From: Streptomyces chartreusis
GTDB lineage: Bacteria > Actinomycetota > Actinomycetes > Streptomycetales > Streptomycetaceae
Assembly (NCBI RefSeq): GCF_008704715.1
Contig: NZ_CP023689.1
Coordinates: forward strand, 248,001 to 312,000
Direction of reading: 5' to 3'
DNA length: 64,000 bases
Below, one piece after another: positions 32,280 through 41,780 of this stretch. Below the pieces are notes generated by a model that was given only the letters and a program-made list of their open reading frames with translations, was not told where the DNA came from and did not search any database. Made by a program: the position numbers and the translations under genes. How positions within the stretch are numbered: position 1 is the first letter of the stretch; every line of letters starts with the position of its first letter.

Positions 32280-33946
32280 CCCCGGGCCCGTCCCCGAAAG
32301 GGATGAGAGCGCCGCGCCCTGCTCTGGCCCGAGCCACAGCCGTCTTCGCGGCCCTACTCCTGACACTGACCGTCCCCCCGGCCTCTGCTCACTCCCGGAC
32401 CAGCCCCGACTCTCTGGTCGTACGCACGGACCGGGGTCTGGTGCGCGGCACGGCAGCCCGCGACGGCGGGCGAGTCTTCCAGGGCGTCCCGTTCGCCGCC
32501 CCACCGACCGGCGAGCTGCGCTGGCGTCCGCCGCGACCCGCCGCACGCTGGTCCGGCACACGGGACGCCACCGCACCGGCCCACCCTTGCCCCCAGTTAC
32601 CGCTGACGCTGCTCCCCGACGGTGGCCCGGTCCTGCCCGGCGAGTCCAACCGGACCGGCAGCACGGTGGAGGACTGCCTGTACCTCAATGTCCGTACACC
32701 CGCCCGCACCAGCGGCCGGCCTCTCCCGGTACTGGTGTGGCTGCACGGCGGTGCCAACGCGTACGGCGCCGGCAGCGACTACGACGGCGCCGCGCTGGCC
32801 GCACGAGGCTTGGTCGTGGTGACGGTCAACTACCGCCTCGGAGCGCTGGGGTTCCTGGCGCACCCCGCCCTGTCGGCCGAGAGCGCCGACCGTGCCTCCG
32901 GCGACTACGGCCTGATGGACCAGCAGGCCGCGCTGCGGTGGGTACGGCGCAACGTCGGCGCCTTCGGCGGCGACCGGAACCGGGTGACGCTCGGCGGCCA
33001 GTCCGCCGGATCGGCGGACACCTGTCTCCACATCGCCTCGCCGACGGCGAGGGGCCTGTTCCACCGGGCGATCCAGCAGAGCGGAGCGTGCGCCGCGGAC
33101 GGCGGTCTGACACCCCTCACACTCGACGCGGCCGAGCGAAAGGGAAGCGACTTCGCGGCCTCGGTCGGCTGCACCGAGCCGACGATTGCGGCGGCCTGCC
33201 TGCGTGCGGTACCCACCACCGAGCTGATCCGCGCCACCGGAACAGGAACCGCCTCCCTGTGGGCCCCGAACACCGGTCCCCACATCCTCCCCCGCACTCC
33301 GCGGACGGCGTGGGCCGAGGGACGAGTGAACGCGGTCCCGACGCTGAGCGGCAACACCCATGACGAATACCGCTACTTCACCGCCCTGTACGTGGATCTC
33401 CTCGGCGGCGGCCCACTGACTCCCGACTCGTACGCCGCCCTCATCAGGCTCCAGTACGGAGACCGGGCGGCCACGGTCCTGGACGCATACCCGGCCTCGG
33501 CGTATCCGTCCCCCAACCTGGCGTACTCCGCTGTCGGCACCGACCAGCGGTTCGCCTGCCCGACACGGGAGGACAGCCGTCTGTACGGCAGCCGAGTGCC
33601 TGTCTACGCCTACGAGTTCCACGACGCGCAGGCACCGCCGTTCATCCCGGCACCACACACGCCGCAGGGCGCCTTCCATGCCTCCGAACTGGCCTATCTC
33701 TTCCCCACGGACGCGCTGGCGCCCCTGACGCCCGCCCAGCGGCGGCTGTCCGCCACGATGACCGCGTACTGGGCCCGATTCGCGGCCACCGGCAACCCCA
33801 ACGCACCCGGCACTCCGCCCTGGCCGCGCTACACCGTCACTGGAGACCGCATCCAGGTACTGGCACCGGACCGGGTCGGAACCACCACCGGTTTCGCAGC
33901 CGACCACCAGTGCCCGTTCTGGCAGCCCTCCCCATTCCCGGGGTGA
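32276..33946 (+). CDS. Secreted type-B carboxylesterase
   Basis: 556 residues with an N-terminal signal peptide (TAVFAALLLTLTVPPASAHS). Landmarks of the cholinesterase-like family are EDCLYLNVRTPA, the oxyanion loop VWLHGGANAYGAG, the nucleophile in LGGQSAGSADT and a His in GAFHASELAYLF. The acid is probably in GNTHDEYRYF. It hydrolyses extracellular carboxylic esters. It is translationally coupled to the beta-helix gene by an ATGA overlap, so a joint role on an esterified polymer is inferred. Confidence 0.85.
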   Translation: MTPGPSPKGMRAPRPALARATAVFAALLLTLTVPPASAHSRTSPDSLVVRTDRGLVRGTAARDGGRVFQGVPFAAPPTGELRWRPPRPAARWSGTRDATAPAHPCPQLPLTLLPDGGPVLPGESNRTGSTVEDCLYLNVRTPARTSGRPLPVLVWLHGGANAYGAGSDYDGAALAARGLVVVTVNYRLGALGFLAHPALSAESADRASGDYGLMDQQAALRWVRRNVGAFGGDRNRVTLGGQSAGSADTCLHIASPTARGLFHRAIQQSGACAADGGLTPLTLDAAERKGSDFAASVGCTEPTIAAACLRAVPTTELIRATGTGTASLWAPNTGPHILPRTPRTAWAEGRVNAVPTLSGNTHDEYRYFTALYVDLLGGGPLTPDSYAALIRLQYGDRAATVLDAYPASAYPSPNLAYSAVGTDQRFACPTREDSRLYGSRVPVYAYEFHDAQAPPFIPAPHTPQGAFHASELAYLFPTDALAPLTPAQRRLSATMTAYWARFAATGNPNAPGTPPWPRYTVTGDRIQVLAPDRVGTTTGFAADHQCPFWQPSPFPG

Positions 33947-33984
33947 GTTGACGTCGGCACTCCGATCCCTCCGCTACCGGGTCG

Positions 33985-34644
33985 TCATTCCCCGGTCGTG
34001 ATGTGCCCGGAAGGGGCGTCCTCGCCAGGGACGTCCCCGACGGGAACCCCGTGATGGTCCGCCAGAGCCAGCAGCGCCACACGCAGCGGCCCAGTGTCCA
34101 GGACCGTGTCCGGCTCGAACCAGCGGGCCACGGCGGTCCCGCTCGCCATCCTCAGCGTGAAGCGCGCCAACTCGTCCGCCACCTCGGGCCGGTCCCGCAG
34201 CCCGAACACGGAGCTGACCGCATCCCGGGTCCATGCCAGCAGCGCGTCGCGGTACTGATGCACCTCGGCTGCCGCGGCCGCACTGGCGTCCTGCTGCACC
34301 ATGCCCAGCCCCAACAGCAGCTTCACACCTCGCGGATGACGCTGGAACGCGTCCTCGACTTCCCTCAGAAAGGTACCCAGACGCTCCGCGACGTCGGTGC
34401 CCGGCACTTCGCTCGACGGCAGGGCCTCCAACAACGCGATCCTTGCACGCTCCAGTACGGCGACGTAGATCCCGTCCTTGCTGCGGAAATGCCAGTAGAT
34501 GGAACTGGTCGGCAGACCGGACGCGGCGGAGATCATCGAGATCGACGTGGCGGCGTACCCATGGCGCGACATCAACTCACCACCGGTGTCGAGTATCGCG
34601 TCCCGCGACCGCGCGCCTCGGTCCATTGCCGGTGCCTCCGTCAT
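33985..34644 (-). CDS. TetR-family regulator
   Basis: 219 residues. The helix-turn-helix segment reads AILDTGGELMSRHGYAATSI, then ISAASGLPTSSIYWHFRSK. The C-terminal domain contains VKLLLGLGMVQQ and is of unknown specificity. ATG 34644 is clear. Just upstream (about 34654-34668) is the imperfect repeat TAGAGGAGCCTTCTA, which may be its own operator. The gene is convergent with the esterase gene and followed by no co-directional target, so its regulon cannot be named. Confidence 0.8.
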   Translation of the reverse strand: MTEAPAMDRGARSRDAILDTGGELMSRHGYAATSISMISAASGLPTSSIYWHFRSKDGIYVAVLERARIALLEALPSSEVPGTDVAERLGTFLREVEDAFQRHPRGVKLLLGLGMVQQDASAAAAAEVHQYRDALLAWTRDAVSSVFGLRDRPEVADELARFTLRMASGTAVARWFEPDTVLDTGPLRVALLALADHHGVPVGDVPGEDAPSGHITTGE

Positions 34645-34817
34645 AGCGCCGACTTTAGAGGAGCCTTCTACAGAATGGCCTGCTCGATCGCGGATCCGAG
34701 GAAGGCGAGGGTCAGTTCTGCTGGTAGTCGCCGCCGACGAGCGACCCGTGCGCCCACACGGAAACCAGCGGCACGACCGGCCGGAGGGCTTCGACGAAGC
34801 GCTCGATGAGGCCGAGG

Positions 34818-36236
34818 TCAGGCGCCGCGTCGTACGCGGGCCGCCTTGCGGGCCTCCGCGAGCTTGGCGGCCTCGCTGGTCTTGCGGGACGAACGGGACG
34901 CCCCTCCGCCGGAAGCGCGCTTCGTGTCCTTGGTGCTGCCGAGGCCGCGGAACGGGGTGTTGTGGTTCTTGGGGCGCTGTGCGGTCGGCCCGCCGTCGAG
35001 AGGTACGCCGGAGGGGGCCTTGGCGCCGGTGATCCGGGTCAACTCGGCCTCGCCGGAGCGCACTTTGGTGACCTTGGGGGCGACGCCGGCGTCCGTCATG
35101 ACCTGGCTCGTCTCGCGGCGCTGTCCCGACATGGCGAGTGTCACGACGGTGCCCGAGCGGCCGGCCCGGGCCGTGCGGCCCGCGCGGTGCAGGTAGTCCT
35201 TCGGGTCGGTGGCCGGGTCGACGTTGACCACGAGGTCGAGGTCGTCGACGTGCAGGCCCCGTGCGGCGACGTTCGTCGCCACCAGCGCGGTGACCTGCCC
35301 GTTCTTGAACTGGGCCAGGGTCTTGGTGCGCTGCGGCTGCGACTTCCCGCTGTGCAGGGCGGCGGCGGGCACGCCGCTGGCCCGCAGATGCCGCGTGAGC
35401 TGGTCGACGCCGTGCTTGGTGTCCAGGAACAGCAGGACGCGGCCGTCCCGGGCGGCGATCTCCGTGGTCACGGCGTACCGGTCCGGGCCGTGCACGACGA
35501 AGACGTGGTGCTCGATCGTGGAGACCGCGCTGGAGGACGGGTCCACGGAGTGCACGACGGGGTCTCGGAGGTAGTTCTGCACCAGCTGATCGACGTCGCG
35601 ATCGAGCGTGGCGGAGAACAGCATCCGCTGGCCGTCGGGACGCACCTGGTCCAGGATCTCGGTGACCTGCGGCAGGAACCCCATGTCGCACATCTGATCG
35701 GCCTCGTCCAGGACCGTGATGCGCACCCGTCCCAGTCGGCAGCCCTTGCGCTCGATGAGGTCGTGCAACCGACCGGGCGTGGCTACGACGATCTCGGCGC
35801 CGTCCCGCAGCGCGGCGGCCTGCCGGCCGATGGACACCCCGCCCACCACGGTCGCGAGCCGCAGCCGCAGTGCCTCGGCGTACGGGGTGAGCGCCTCGCC
35901 GACCTGCTGCGCCAGTTCCCTGGTGGGGACCAGGACGAGCGCCAGCGGTTCCTTGGGCTGTGCGCGCCGCCCGGCCGTCCGGGCGAGCATCCCCAGGCCG
36001 AAGGCGAGCGTCTTGCCGGAGCCCGTGCGGCCCCGGCCCAGGACGTCCCGTCCCGCGAGCGCGTTCGGCAGCGTCGCCGCCTGGATGGGGAAGGGCACGG
36101 TCACGTCGCGCTCGTCGAGCGCCCGCAGGATCTGGGCCGGCAGCCCCAGCTCCGCGAAGGACACCGCCGAAACGGCGCCCGCCGGCTCGGCCACGTCGTC
36201 CTGCTGCCCGGCATCGGGACGTGCTGATTCGCTCAC
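34818..36236 (-). CDS. DEAD-box RNA helicase
   Basis: 472 residues. The Q motif region is SFAELGLPAQIL...PFPIQAATLP, motif I GRGRTGSGKT, Ia PTRELAQQ, motif II DEAD, motif III SAT, motif V ATNVAARGLHVDD and motif VI HRAGRTARAG. The C-terminal tail of about 100 residues is basic and unstructured, typical of RNA-binding extensions. It unwinds RNA duplexes, often induced at low temperature. GTG 36236 (VSESARPD) is chosen for the GGAGGAAGG upstream; the frame is open to 36293. Confidence 0.88.
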   Translation of the reverse strand: MSESARPDAGQQDDVAEPAGAVSAVSFAELGLPAQILRALDERDVTVPFPIQAATLPNALAGRDVLGRGRTGSGKTLAFGLGMLARTAGRRAQPKEPLALVLVPTRELAQQVGEALTPYAEALRLRLATVVGGVSIGRQAAALRDGAEIVVATPGRLHDLIERKGCRLGRVRITVLDEADQMCDMGFLPQVTEILDQVRPDGQRMLFSATLDRDVDQLVQNYLRDPVVHSVDPSSSAVSTIEHHVFVVHGPDRYAVTTEIAARDGRVLLFLDTKHGVDQLTRHLRASGVPAAALHSGKSQPQRTKTLAQFKNGQVTALVATNVAARGLHVDDLDLVVNVDPATDPKDYLHRAGRTARAGRSGTVVTLAMSGQRRETSQVMTDAGVAPKVTKVRSGEAELTRITGAKAPSGVPLDGGPTAQRPKNHNTPFRGLGSTKDTKRASGGGASRSSRKTSEAAKLAEARKAARVRRGA

Positions 36237-36422
36237 AGAGAGCCTTCCTCCGAAGGGACCGTACCGAGGAAGGCGCGGCGGGGACGCGGCCACCGGCCGG
36301 GGAGACCGTATGGGCCACCGACACAGCCACGCCGCAAACGGAGAAGGTTAGCACGGGGCATGCTCGCCGAGCCGCCTGGACGTGTACACGCCCGCCCGGA
36401 CGACGGCCGTCCGCGGCACCGG

Positions 36423-37397
36423 TCATGGCAACGACCAGAACTGTTCCGTGACGAGGTAGAAGACGACGGCCCAGAAGGCGATCGCCACCGCGACGACACC
36501 CAGGCCACGGAGGAGACTCCGCGTCGCCCGTTCCTCCGGCGGTGGCCGCAGCCATCGCCCGAGCAGCGGGTTCACGTAGTAGGGCATGGTCAGGAAGCTC
36601 ATGATGAAGCTCGACAGCAGATTGCCGACGAGCAGGCCGATCCAGAGCGGCATGTGCAGCGGGAACAGGGCGAGCGTCAGCAGCACGACGGTCGGATACA
36701 GGCCGACCCAGACCGCGAGGGAGGTCCTGGTCTCGGAGGGCGGCGGCGCCTCCTCCTTGCCGTTGCCCTCGAAGGCGAACCAACTGCCGAACGAGTTGTC
36801 GATCGTGTGCAGCTTGAAGTCGCTGAACTTCTTCCCCTCGGCCAGGACCTTCCGCCGCTCGGACGACGTGAGCCAGGCGTCGAGGTGCTCGGCACTGTCG
36901 TAGCGGTACAGCGTGGTCCATTCCTCCTGGAGCCCCTCGATGGGGCGGAAGAGCTCGGTCCCGCGAAACCCCTCGAACCTGCTCTCCTCCTGGACCATCT
37001 GGTTCTGCCAGTCGAGGAAGTCGTCGACCTGGTTCGGGTGTACACGGTGGGTGACGACCACGGTGACCAGCGGATCCAGTGACTGGGTGCCGCTGCTGAC
37101 CACCTGCTGGGTCGCCGGACCGTCGAAGTACTTGGAGCCGACGTCGAGATACGTCTGCCTGGTCCCGCTGTTGATCCACGCCTGCAGATGCGCCACCGAG
37201 TCGAACCGGTAGACGACGACCCAGTCGGGTTGCAGCGGTGTCGGCGGGGAGATCTCGGCACCGAGGAAGCCGGGATAGTAGGCGGCCGCGGCGTTGAGGT
37301 CCCCCTGCCACGACTCGTAATCCTCTTCCATCCCGGGCAGGACCTTCTGGCCGATGATCGCCGTCGCCGCGGCGGCCAGGTTCTTTTCGGCGTTCAT
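36423..37397 (-). CDS. Tandem ABM-domain membrane protein
   Basis: 324 residues. Two antibiotic-biosynthesis-monooxygenase (dimeric alpha-beta barrel) domains, roughly residues 8-100 and 105-205, share the patterns W(Q)xDLNAAAAYYPGFLGAE / WQNQMVQEESRFEGFRGTE and VYRFDSVAHLQAW / LYRYDSAEHLDAW. Two to three membrane segments follow (WVGLYPTVVLLTLALFPLHM, WIGLLVGNLLSSFIMSFL, VVAVAIAFWAVVFYLV). ABM folds bind heme or small aromatics; no function is proven for this layout. It starts six bases after the xanthine-dehydrogenase-like gene on the same strand and is likely co-transcribed. Confidence 0.75.
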   Translation of the reverse strand: MNAEKNLAAAATAIIGQKVLPGMEEDYESWQGDLNAAAAYYPGFLGAEISPPTPLQPDWVVVYRFDSVAHLQAWINSGTRQTYLDVGSKYFDGPATQQVVSSGTQSLDPLVTVVVTHRVHPNQVDDFLDWQNQMVQEESRFEGFRGTELFRPIEGLQEEWTTLYRYDSAEHLDAWLTSSERRKVLAEGKKFSDFKLHTIDNSFGSWFAFEGNGKEEAPPPSETRTSLAVWVGLYPTVVLLTLALFPLHMPLWIGLLVGNLLSSFIMSFLTMPYYVNPLLGRWLRPPPEERATRSLLRGLGVVAVAIAFWAVVFYLVTEQFWSLP

Positions 37398-37403
37398 GGT
37401 GGC

Positions 37404-40121
37404 TCAACCTGTCGAAACCGACTGCTCCGCGGGGAGCCGGCCGTAGATGCGTTCCGGAGTCAGCGGCAGCGCCCGGTAGCGGACGCCCGTCGCGTCGTGC
37501 ACCGCGTTCGCGAGCGCGGGGGCGACCGGGTTGATGCAGCACTCGGCCATCCCTTTCGCCCTCATGGGCCCGACCGAGTCCGCCGAGCCCACCAGGAGGA
37601 CCTCGGTGCGGGGAATGTCGGCGTAGGTGGGGATGCGGTAGTTCCGGAGGTTCGGGTTGACCACGACGCCGTGGTCGTCGACGTGGAGGTTCTCGGTCAG
37701 CGCGAAGCCGATTCCCTGGGCGACCCCGCCCTCCACCTGTCCGCGAACCTGCGCGGGGTTGATGATCACCCCGGCGTCCGCCGCGTGCACGCTGTGGAGG
37801 ATCCGTATCTCGCCCGTCACCCGGTGCACGGCGACCCGGAACCCCTGTGTGTTGGAGGTGACGCTGCGAGGTGAGCCGTATGCCTTGCGTGCGGCGGTGA
37901 AACGGATCCCGCGCGTCCGGGCCAGCGCGACGACTTCGGCGAGCGAGACCCGCCGGTCCCCGCATACGACTCCGTCGTCGTCCAGTGTGCACATCACGAC
38001 GTGGACGCCCGTGTGCGCCGCGGCGAAGTGCAGGATGCGGTCGCGCACGGCGTTGGCCGCGCGCAGGACCGCGTTGCCCGCCACGAAGAGGCCCGCGCTC
38101 GCGAAGGCACCGGTGTCGAATCCCGTGCGGTCGGTGTCGGACTGCACCAGACGGATCCGCGACGGCGTCGTGCCCAGCTGATTGGCCGCGATCTGGACGT
38201 GGGCCGTGGAGGTCCCCTCCCCGAATTCGACGGTACCGACGGCCAGTTCGTAGATGAGATCGTCGCCCAGCGTGACCCAGGCCTCGGACAGGTGTTCCGT
38301 CGGGGGCGCGGTCTCGTGCAGGGAACTCGCCACGCCGGCTCCGACGAGCCAGTGGGGGCCGGGCGGCGGGCGGGCGGCCGAACGGGCCAGGGCGTCGCCC
38401 ACCAGGTCGATGCATCCGGCGAGGCCGTCCTCGGTGAAGACCACGTCGTCGGGGCCGTCGTGCAGGGCGACCAGGGGCTCACCCGGCCGCACGACGTTGC
38501 GTCGGCGCAGTTCCAGCGGGTCCATGTGGAGGGCGCGGGCCAGTTCGTCCATCGCGGACTCCACGGCGAACGCCGGTTGTGTCATCCCGTAGCCGCGCAG
38601 CGCCCCGCTCGGCACGGTGTTCGTGTACACGGAGTACGCGTCGTACTTCTTGTTGGGGCAGCGGTAGAGCATGACCGCGGCTCCGCCCGCGTACACCGTC
38701 TCGCCGCCGTGGTTGCCGTAGGCGCCCGTGTTGGACACGTTGCGTACCTGGAGGGCGGTGAGGGTTCCGTCGGCCCTGGCGCCGAGTTTGACCGTCAGGG
38801 TCATCGGATGCCTCGGCGAGGCCGTCGTGAACTCCTCCTCGCGGGTGTACTCGAGACAGGCGGGCCGCCCGGTGTCCAGGGTGGCGAGCGCGACCAGGTC
38901 CTCCGCGATCACCTCCTGCTTGCCGCCGAATCCGCCGCCGACGCGCTTGCAGAACACCCTCACCCGGTCGGGGCGCAGCGCGAACAGGTACTCCAGTTTG
39001 ACCTTGGCGATCGACGGCGACTGCGAACTCGTGCGGACGTTCAGCCGGCCGTCCTCCATCCAGGCGATCGCACCGTGGGTCTCGAGATGCGCGTGCTGCA
39101 CCCTTGGTGAGAAGTACGTCCCTTCCTGGATCGTGTCGGCCGCGGCGAATCCGGCGTCGACGTCGCCGATGTGCGAGTGGAGTTCGAGCAGGATGTTGTG
39201 GGCGGGGTCGCGGACGAACGGATCGTCGGAGCCGTGCAGTTGGGGTGCGCCGTCGGCCATCGCCGCCTCGGGGTCGAACACCGCCGGCAGCACCTCGTAC
39301 TCGACCGCGAGCCGCCGGCAGCCCTCCTCGGCGGCGCCGACCGTGTCGGCCAGGACCGCGGCGACGCGCTGGCCGGCGAAGCGGACCGTGTCGTCGAGGA
39401 TGTACGTGTCGTCCGGGTCGACGAGGTGGTCGGTGTGGATCGCCGTGGTGAAGCGTCTGCGGGGTACGTCCTGCCAGGTGTAGACCCGGTGCACGCCGGG
39501 CACGGCGAGGGCGGCGCTCTTGTCGATCGAGAGGATCCGGGCGTGTGCGTGGGGTGAGTGCAGCACCTTGAGGTGCAGCAGGCCGTCGATATGCGTGTCC
39601 ATGGTGAATTCGGCGTGCCCCGTCACCACGTCGTGGCCCGCGGGCGCGCCGACGCTCGTCCCGACGGCCTTTCCCGGTGCCGCCGTCTCCACCGCGCCGA
39701 CGCCCTTCACGGCGTCCTCGATCGCCCGGTATCCGGTGCAGCGGCAGAGGTTTCCCTTCAACGCCCGCGGCAGGTCCGCCTTCTGGTCCTCGCTGAAGGT
39801 GGCCGACGTCATGATCATGCCTGCGGTGCAGAAGCCGCACTGGAACCCCGGGGCGTCCTCGAACTGCCGTTGCATGGGATGCGGCGCGCCGGGCCGTCCA
39901 AGGCCTTCGATGGTGGTCACCTCGTGGCCGTCCGCGCGGAAGGCGGGGGTGATGCAGCTGTGCACGGGTGTGCCGTCCAGCCACACCGTGCAGGCGCCGC
40001 AGTCGCCCGCGTCGCACCCCTTCTTGACGCCGAAGTGGCCGAGTTCGCGCAGGAACGTGCGCAGGCACTGGCCGGGGGCCGGTTCCCTGTCGAAGTCCTT
40101 GCCGTTCACGAGGTAGCTCAT
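37404..40121 (-). CDS. Xanthine-dehydrogenase-like protein: 2Fe-2S and molybdopterin subunits fused
   Basis: 905 residues. Residues 1-150 are the [2Fe-2S] subunit: CDAGDCGACTVWLDGTPVHS for the plant-type cluster and QCGFCTAG...GNLCRCTGYR for the second. The rest is the molybdopterin-binding subunit with VGGGFGGKQEVIAED (cofactor loop) and a C-terminal MRAKGMAECCINPVAPALAN that carries the catalytic Glu. The usual separate small and large subunits are thus one polypeptide. It hydroxylates a purine, N-heterocycle or aldehyde; the substrate is not evident. ATG 40121 overlaps the FAD-subunit stop (ATGA). Confidence 0.85.
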   Translation of the reverse strand: MSYLVNGKDFDREPAPGQCLRTFLRELGHFGVKKGCDAGDCGACTVWLDGTPVHSCITPAFRADGHEVTTIEGLGRPGAPHPMQRQFEDAPGFQCGFCTAGMIMTSATFSEDQKADLPRALKGNLCRCTGYRAIEDAVKGVGAVETAAPGKAVGTSVGAPAGHDVVTGHAEFTMDTHIDGLLHLKVLHSPHAHARILSIDKSAALAVPGVHRVYTWQDVPRRRFTTAIHTDHLVDPDDTYILDDTVRFAGQRVAAVLADTVGAAEEGCRRLAVEYEVLPAVFDPEAAMADGAPQLHGSDDPFVRDPAHNILLELHSHIGDVDAGFAAADTIQEGTYFSPRVQHAHLETHGAIAWMEDGRLNVRTSSQSPSIAKVKLEYLFALRPDRVRVFCKRVGGGFGGKQEVIAEDLVALATLDTGRPACLEYTREEEFTTASPRHPMTLTVKLGARADGTLTALQVRNVSNTGAYGNHGGETVYAGGAAVMLYRCPNKKYDAYSVYTNTVPSGALRGYGMTQPAFAVESAMDELARALHMDPLELRRRNVVRPGEPLVALHDGPDDVVFTEDGLAGCIDLVGDALARSAARPPPGPHWLVGAGVASSLHETAPPTEHLSEAWVTLGDDLIYELAVGTVEFGEGTSTAHVQIAANQLGTTPSRIRLVQSDTDRTGFDTGAFASAGLFVAGNAVLRAANAVRDRILHFAAAHTGVHVVMCTLDDDGVVCGDRRVSLAEVVALARTRGIRFTAARKAYGSPRSVTSNTQGFRVAVHRVTGEIRILHSVHAADAGVIINPAQVRGQVEGGVAQGIGFALTENLHVDDHGVVVNPNLRNYRIPTYADIPRTEVLLVGSADSVGPMRAKGMAECCINPVAPALANAVHDATGVRYRALPLTPERIYGRLPAEQSVSTG

Positions 40122-40945
40122 GGCAGGTCCCCGTCCATGAGTTCGCGGCGGATCTCTTCGGCGAAGTGCCGTGTCAGATGGCGACGGTGCTCGGGGGTTC
40201 CGTTGGGATCGGCGTACCAGACGTCCGCCGGCACGGCGTCGATGCTCTCCCGCAGGGCTCGGTCGTCGGGCAGGGCGTCGAAGGCGATGCGGATCGGCCG
40301 CATGGTGCCGGCGGTGAGGGTGAGCAACAGGTTCTTCACCCCCGGCCGTTGGGTGCCGACGAGGAACACCGTCGAACGGCCGAGCCGGGTCAGTGTGAAG
40401 CGACGGTGCGAGGTGCGTTGGCGCAGCGCACGCTCCGGAACGGTGATGCGCCTGAGGATCTCCCCGGGGGCGAGAACGTTGCGGTGGTCCCCTGTGACGA
40501 AGTCGAGGGCGTCGACGAAGCGCACGGAACCGTCGGGAGCCCACAGTTCGTACCGAGCCTCCAGCGCGACCGTCGCCGTGATCATCGGGCCGGCGGGCAG
40601 GGACATGCAGATGTTTCCGCCGACGGTCGCCGAGTTCCAGACCTTGAACGAGGACAGGAATGCCTCACAGCTCGCCCGGAAGAGCGGTCCGGCGGTCCAG
40701 CGCTGCGGCCACGGGAAGGCGTACAGGTCGCGGATGGTGCAGGTGGCGCCGATCTCCAGGCCCTCGTCCGTCGGGACAAGCGGGTCCCAGCGCAATGCCG
40801 TCAGGTCGATCAGCCGCCGCAGGTCCGGCTGCTCGGTGGAGTAGAGCCAGGTTCCGCCCGCGAGCCACGCGTCGCCCTCGTGCCAGTCCCTGCCCGGCCG
40901 CTCGGACGGTCGCCGGATGACTTCGGTGATGGTGTTGAGGTCCAT
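40118..40945 (-). CDS. FAD-binding subunit of the xanthine-dehydrogenase-like enzyme
   Basis: 275 residues, molybdopterin-dehydrogenase FAD domain. Landmarks are WLAGGTWLYSTEQP (pyrophosphate loop), DLTALRW, LEIGATCTIRDL and ATVGGNICMSLPAG, which bind FAD. It passes electrons from the iron-sulfur clusters to the acceptor. First gene of the operon FAD subunit, fused Fe-S/Mo subunit, ABM membrane protein; the next start overlaps its stop. No xdhC-type maturation gene is in view. Confidence 0.85.
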   Translation of the reverse strand: MDLNTITEVIRRPSERPGRDWHEGDAWLAGGTWLYSTEQPDLRRLIDLTALRWDPLVPTDEGLEIGATCTIRDLYAFPWPQRWTAGPLFRASCEAFLSSFKVWNSATVGGNICMSLPAGPMITATVALEARYELWAPDGSVRFVDALDFVTGDHRNVLAPGEILRRITVPERALRQRTSHRRFTLTRLGRSTVFLVGTQRPGVKNLLLTLTAGTMRPIRIAFDALPDDRALRESIDAVPADVWYADPNGTPEHRRHLTRHFAEEIRRELMDGDLP

Positions 40946-41181
40946 GAAGACCGACCTACGGGAGAGCTGGCCTACGGAAGACAACTGTCCCGTGGCACTG
41001 CCGGAGTTGCTCTCCCGCCGACCGGGCAGACGATGGCCGCCGTGCCGCACCGCTGAGGACGACGCCTGGCCGTGAGGGAACGGCACGCATACTTTCGTCC
41101 CAGTTTATCGCAGCATGGGAAGGACGGCTCGAGGACGAAAGCGGCTGAAAGTAGCCGACGCGCCCCGGACAGTCACTGAGG

Positions 41182-41216
41182 TTCGGTGCCGGGCACCGTT
41201 CGTGCCCGGCACCGAA
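41182..41216. terminator. Strong hairpin between the HxlR gene and the xdh operon
   Basis: TTCGGTGCCGGGCAC and its exact inverse form a 15-bp stem with a five-base loop. It ends the minus-strand HxlR transcript about 100 bases after its stop and shields the xdh operon start. The gap 40946-41316 holds no gene. Confidence 0.75.
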
Positions 41217-41316
41217 ACCATCCGTGCTCCCCGCAGACATCCTCAACGACCGCGTCCCGTCGTCGCATTGCCGGTTTCCGGCAGTGTTCGTGAGGGATTG
41301 GATTCCGGTTGGCAGC

Positions 41317-41706
41317 TCAGTGCTGCCGCCCGGCCTCACCCGACGCCCCTGTTCGCCGCGCGCACGCCGTTTCCTGGGCTGCCATCACCTCGTCGCCGTG
41401 TTCGAAGGCCCAGGCGCCGACGGCGTCGATGGGTGTGAGCAAGGTCCGGCCCAGAGGCGTGAGTTCGTATTCGACCCGTGCGGGTGCGTCGGGGTGGGCG
41501 TGCCGGTCGATCAGGCCGTTGAACTGCAGGCGGCGCAACGTTTCGGTGAGGACCTTGGAGCTGATTCCTCCGATCCGCTCCCGTAGTTCGACCGGGCGCC
41601 TCGGACCGTCGCGCAGTGCCCAGAGCACCACGGCGTTCCAGGTGTTGGACAGCAGGTCGAAGGCGAGGCGGGCGCGGCAGTCGGCGAGGAAGGGGTCGTT
41701 GGTCAC
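41317..41706 (-). CDS. HxlR-family winged-helix regulator
   Basis: 129 residues. The HxlR core reads FDLLSNTWNAVVLWALRDGP, then ELRERIGGISSKVLTETLRR and a wing RVEYELTPLGRTL. GTG 41706 is assigned; the upstream frame is open but overlaps the divergent gene. HxlR proteins usually sense electrophiles, quinones or redox stress. It is divergent from the NADP-binding reductase gene (74-base gap), which is the likely target. No Cys suitable for redox sensing is at the N-terminus; one occurs in LADCRARLAF. Confidence 0.8.
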   Translation of the reverse strand: MTNDPFLADCRARLAFDLLSNTWNAVVLWALRDGPRRPVELRERIGGISSKVLTETLRRLQFNGLIDRHAHPDAPARVEYELTPLGRTLLTPIDAVGAWAFEHGDEVMAAQETACARRTGASGEAGRQH

Positions 41707-41780
41707 GTACCAAATGGTGCCCGCATGCGTCCCTAACGTCTCTGTGAACGGTCGACGCGGACACGGAGAGGGAACGTGCG

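Noticed and set aside
33985..38415. A minus-strand frame of almost 1,480 codons
   Set aside because: It crosses the DEAD-box, ABM and part of the xdh genes out of frame and ends in frame with the TetR gene. Only the last 219 codons are a protein; the rest is open because GC-rich DNA has few stops.
40956..41339. Minus-strand 127-codon frame between xdh and hxlR
   Set aside because: It runs through the strong terminator hairpin and lacks a ribosome site or protein-like pattern.
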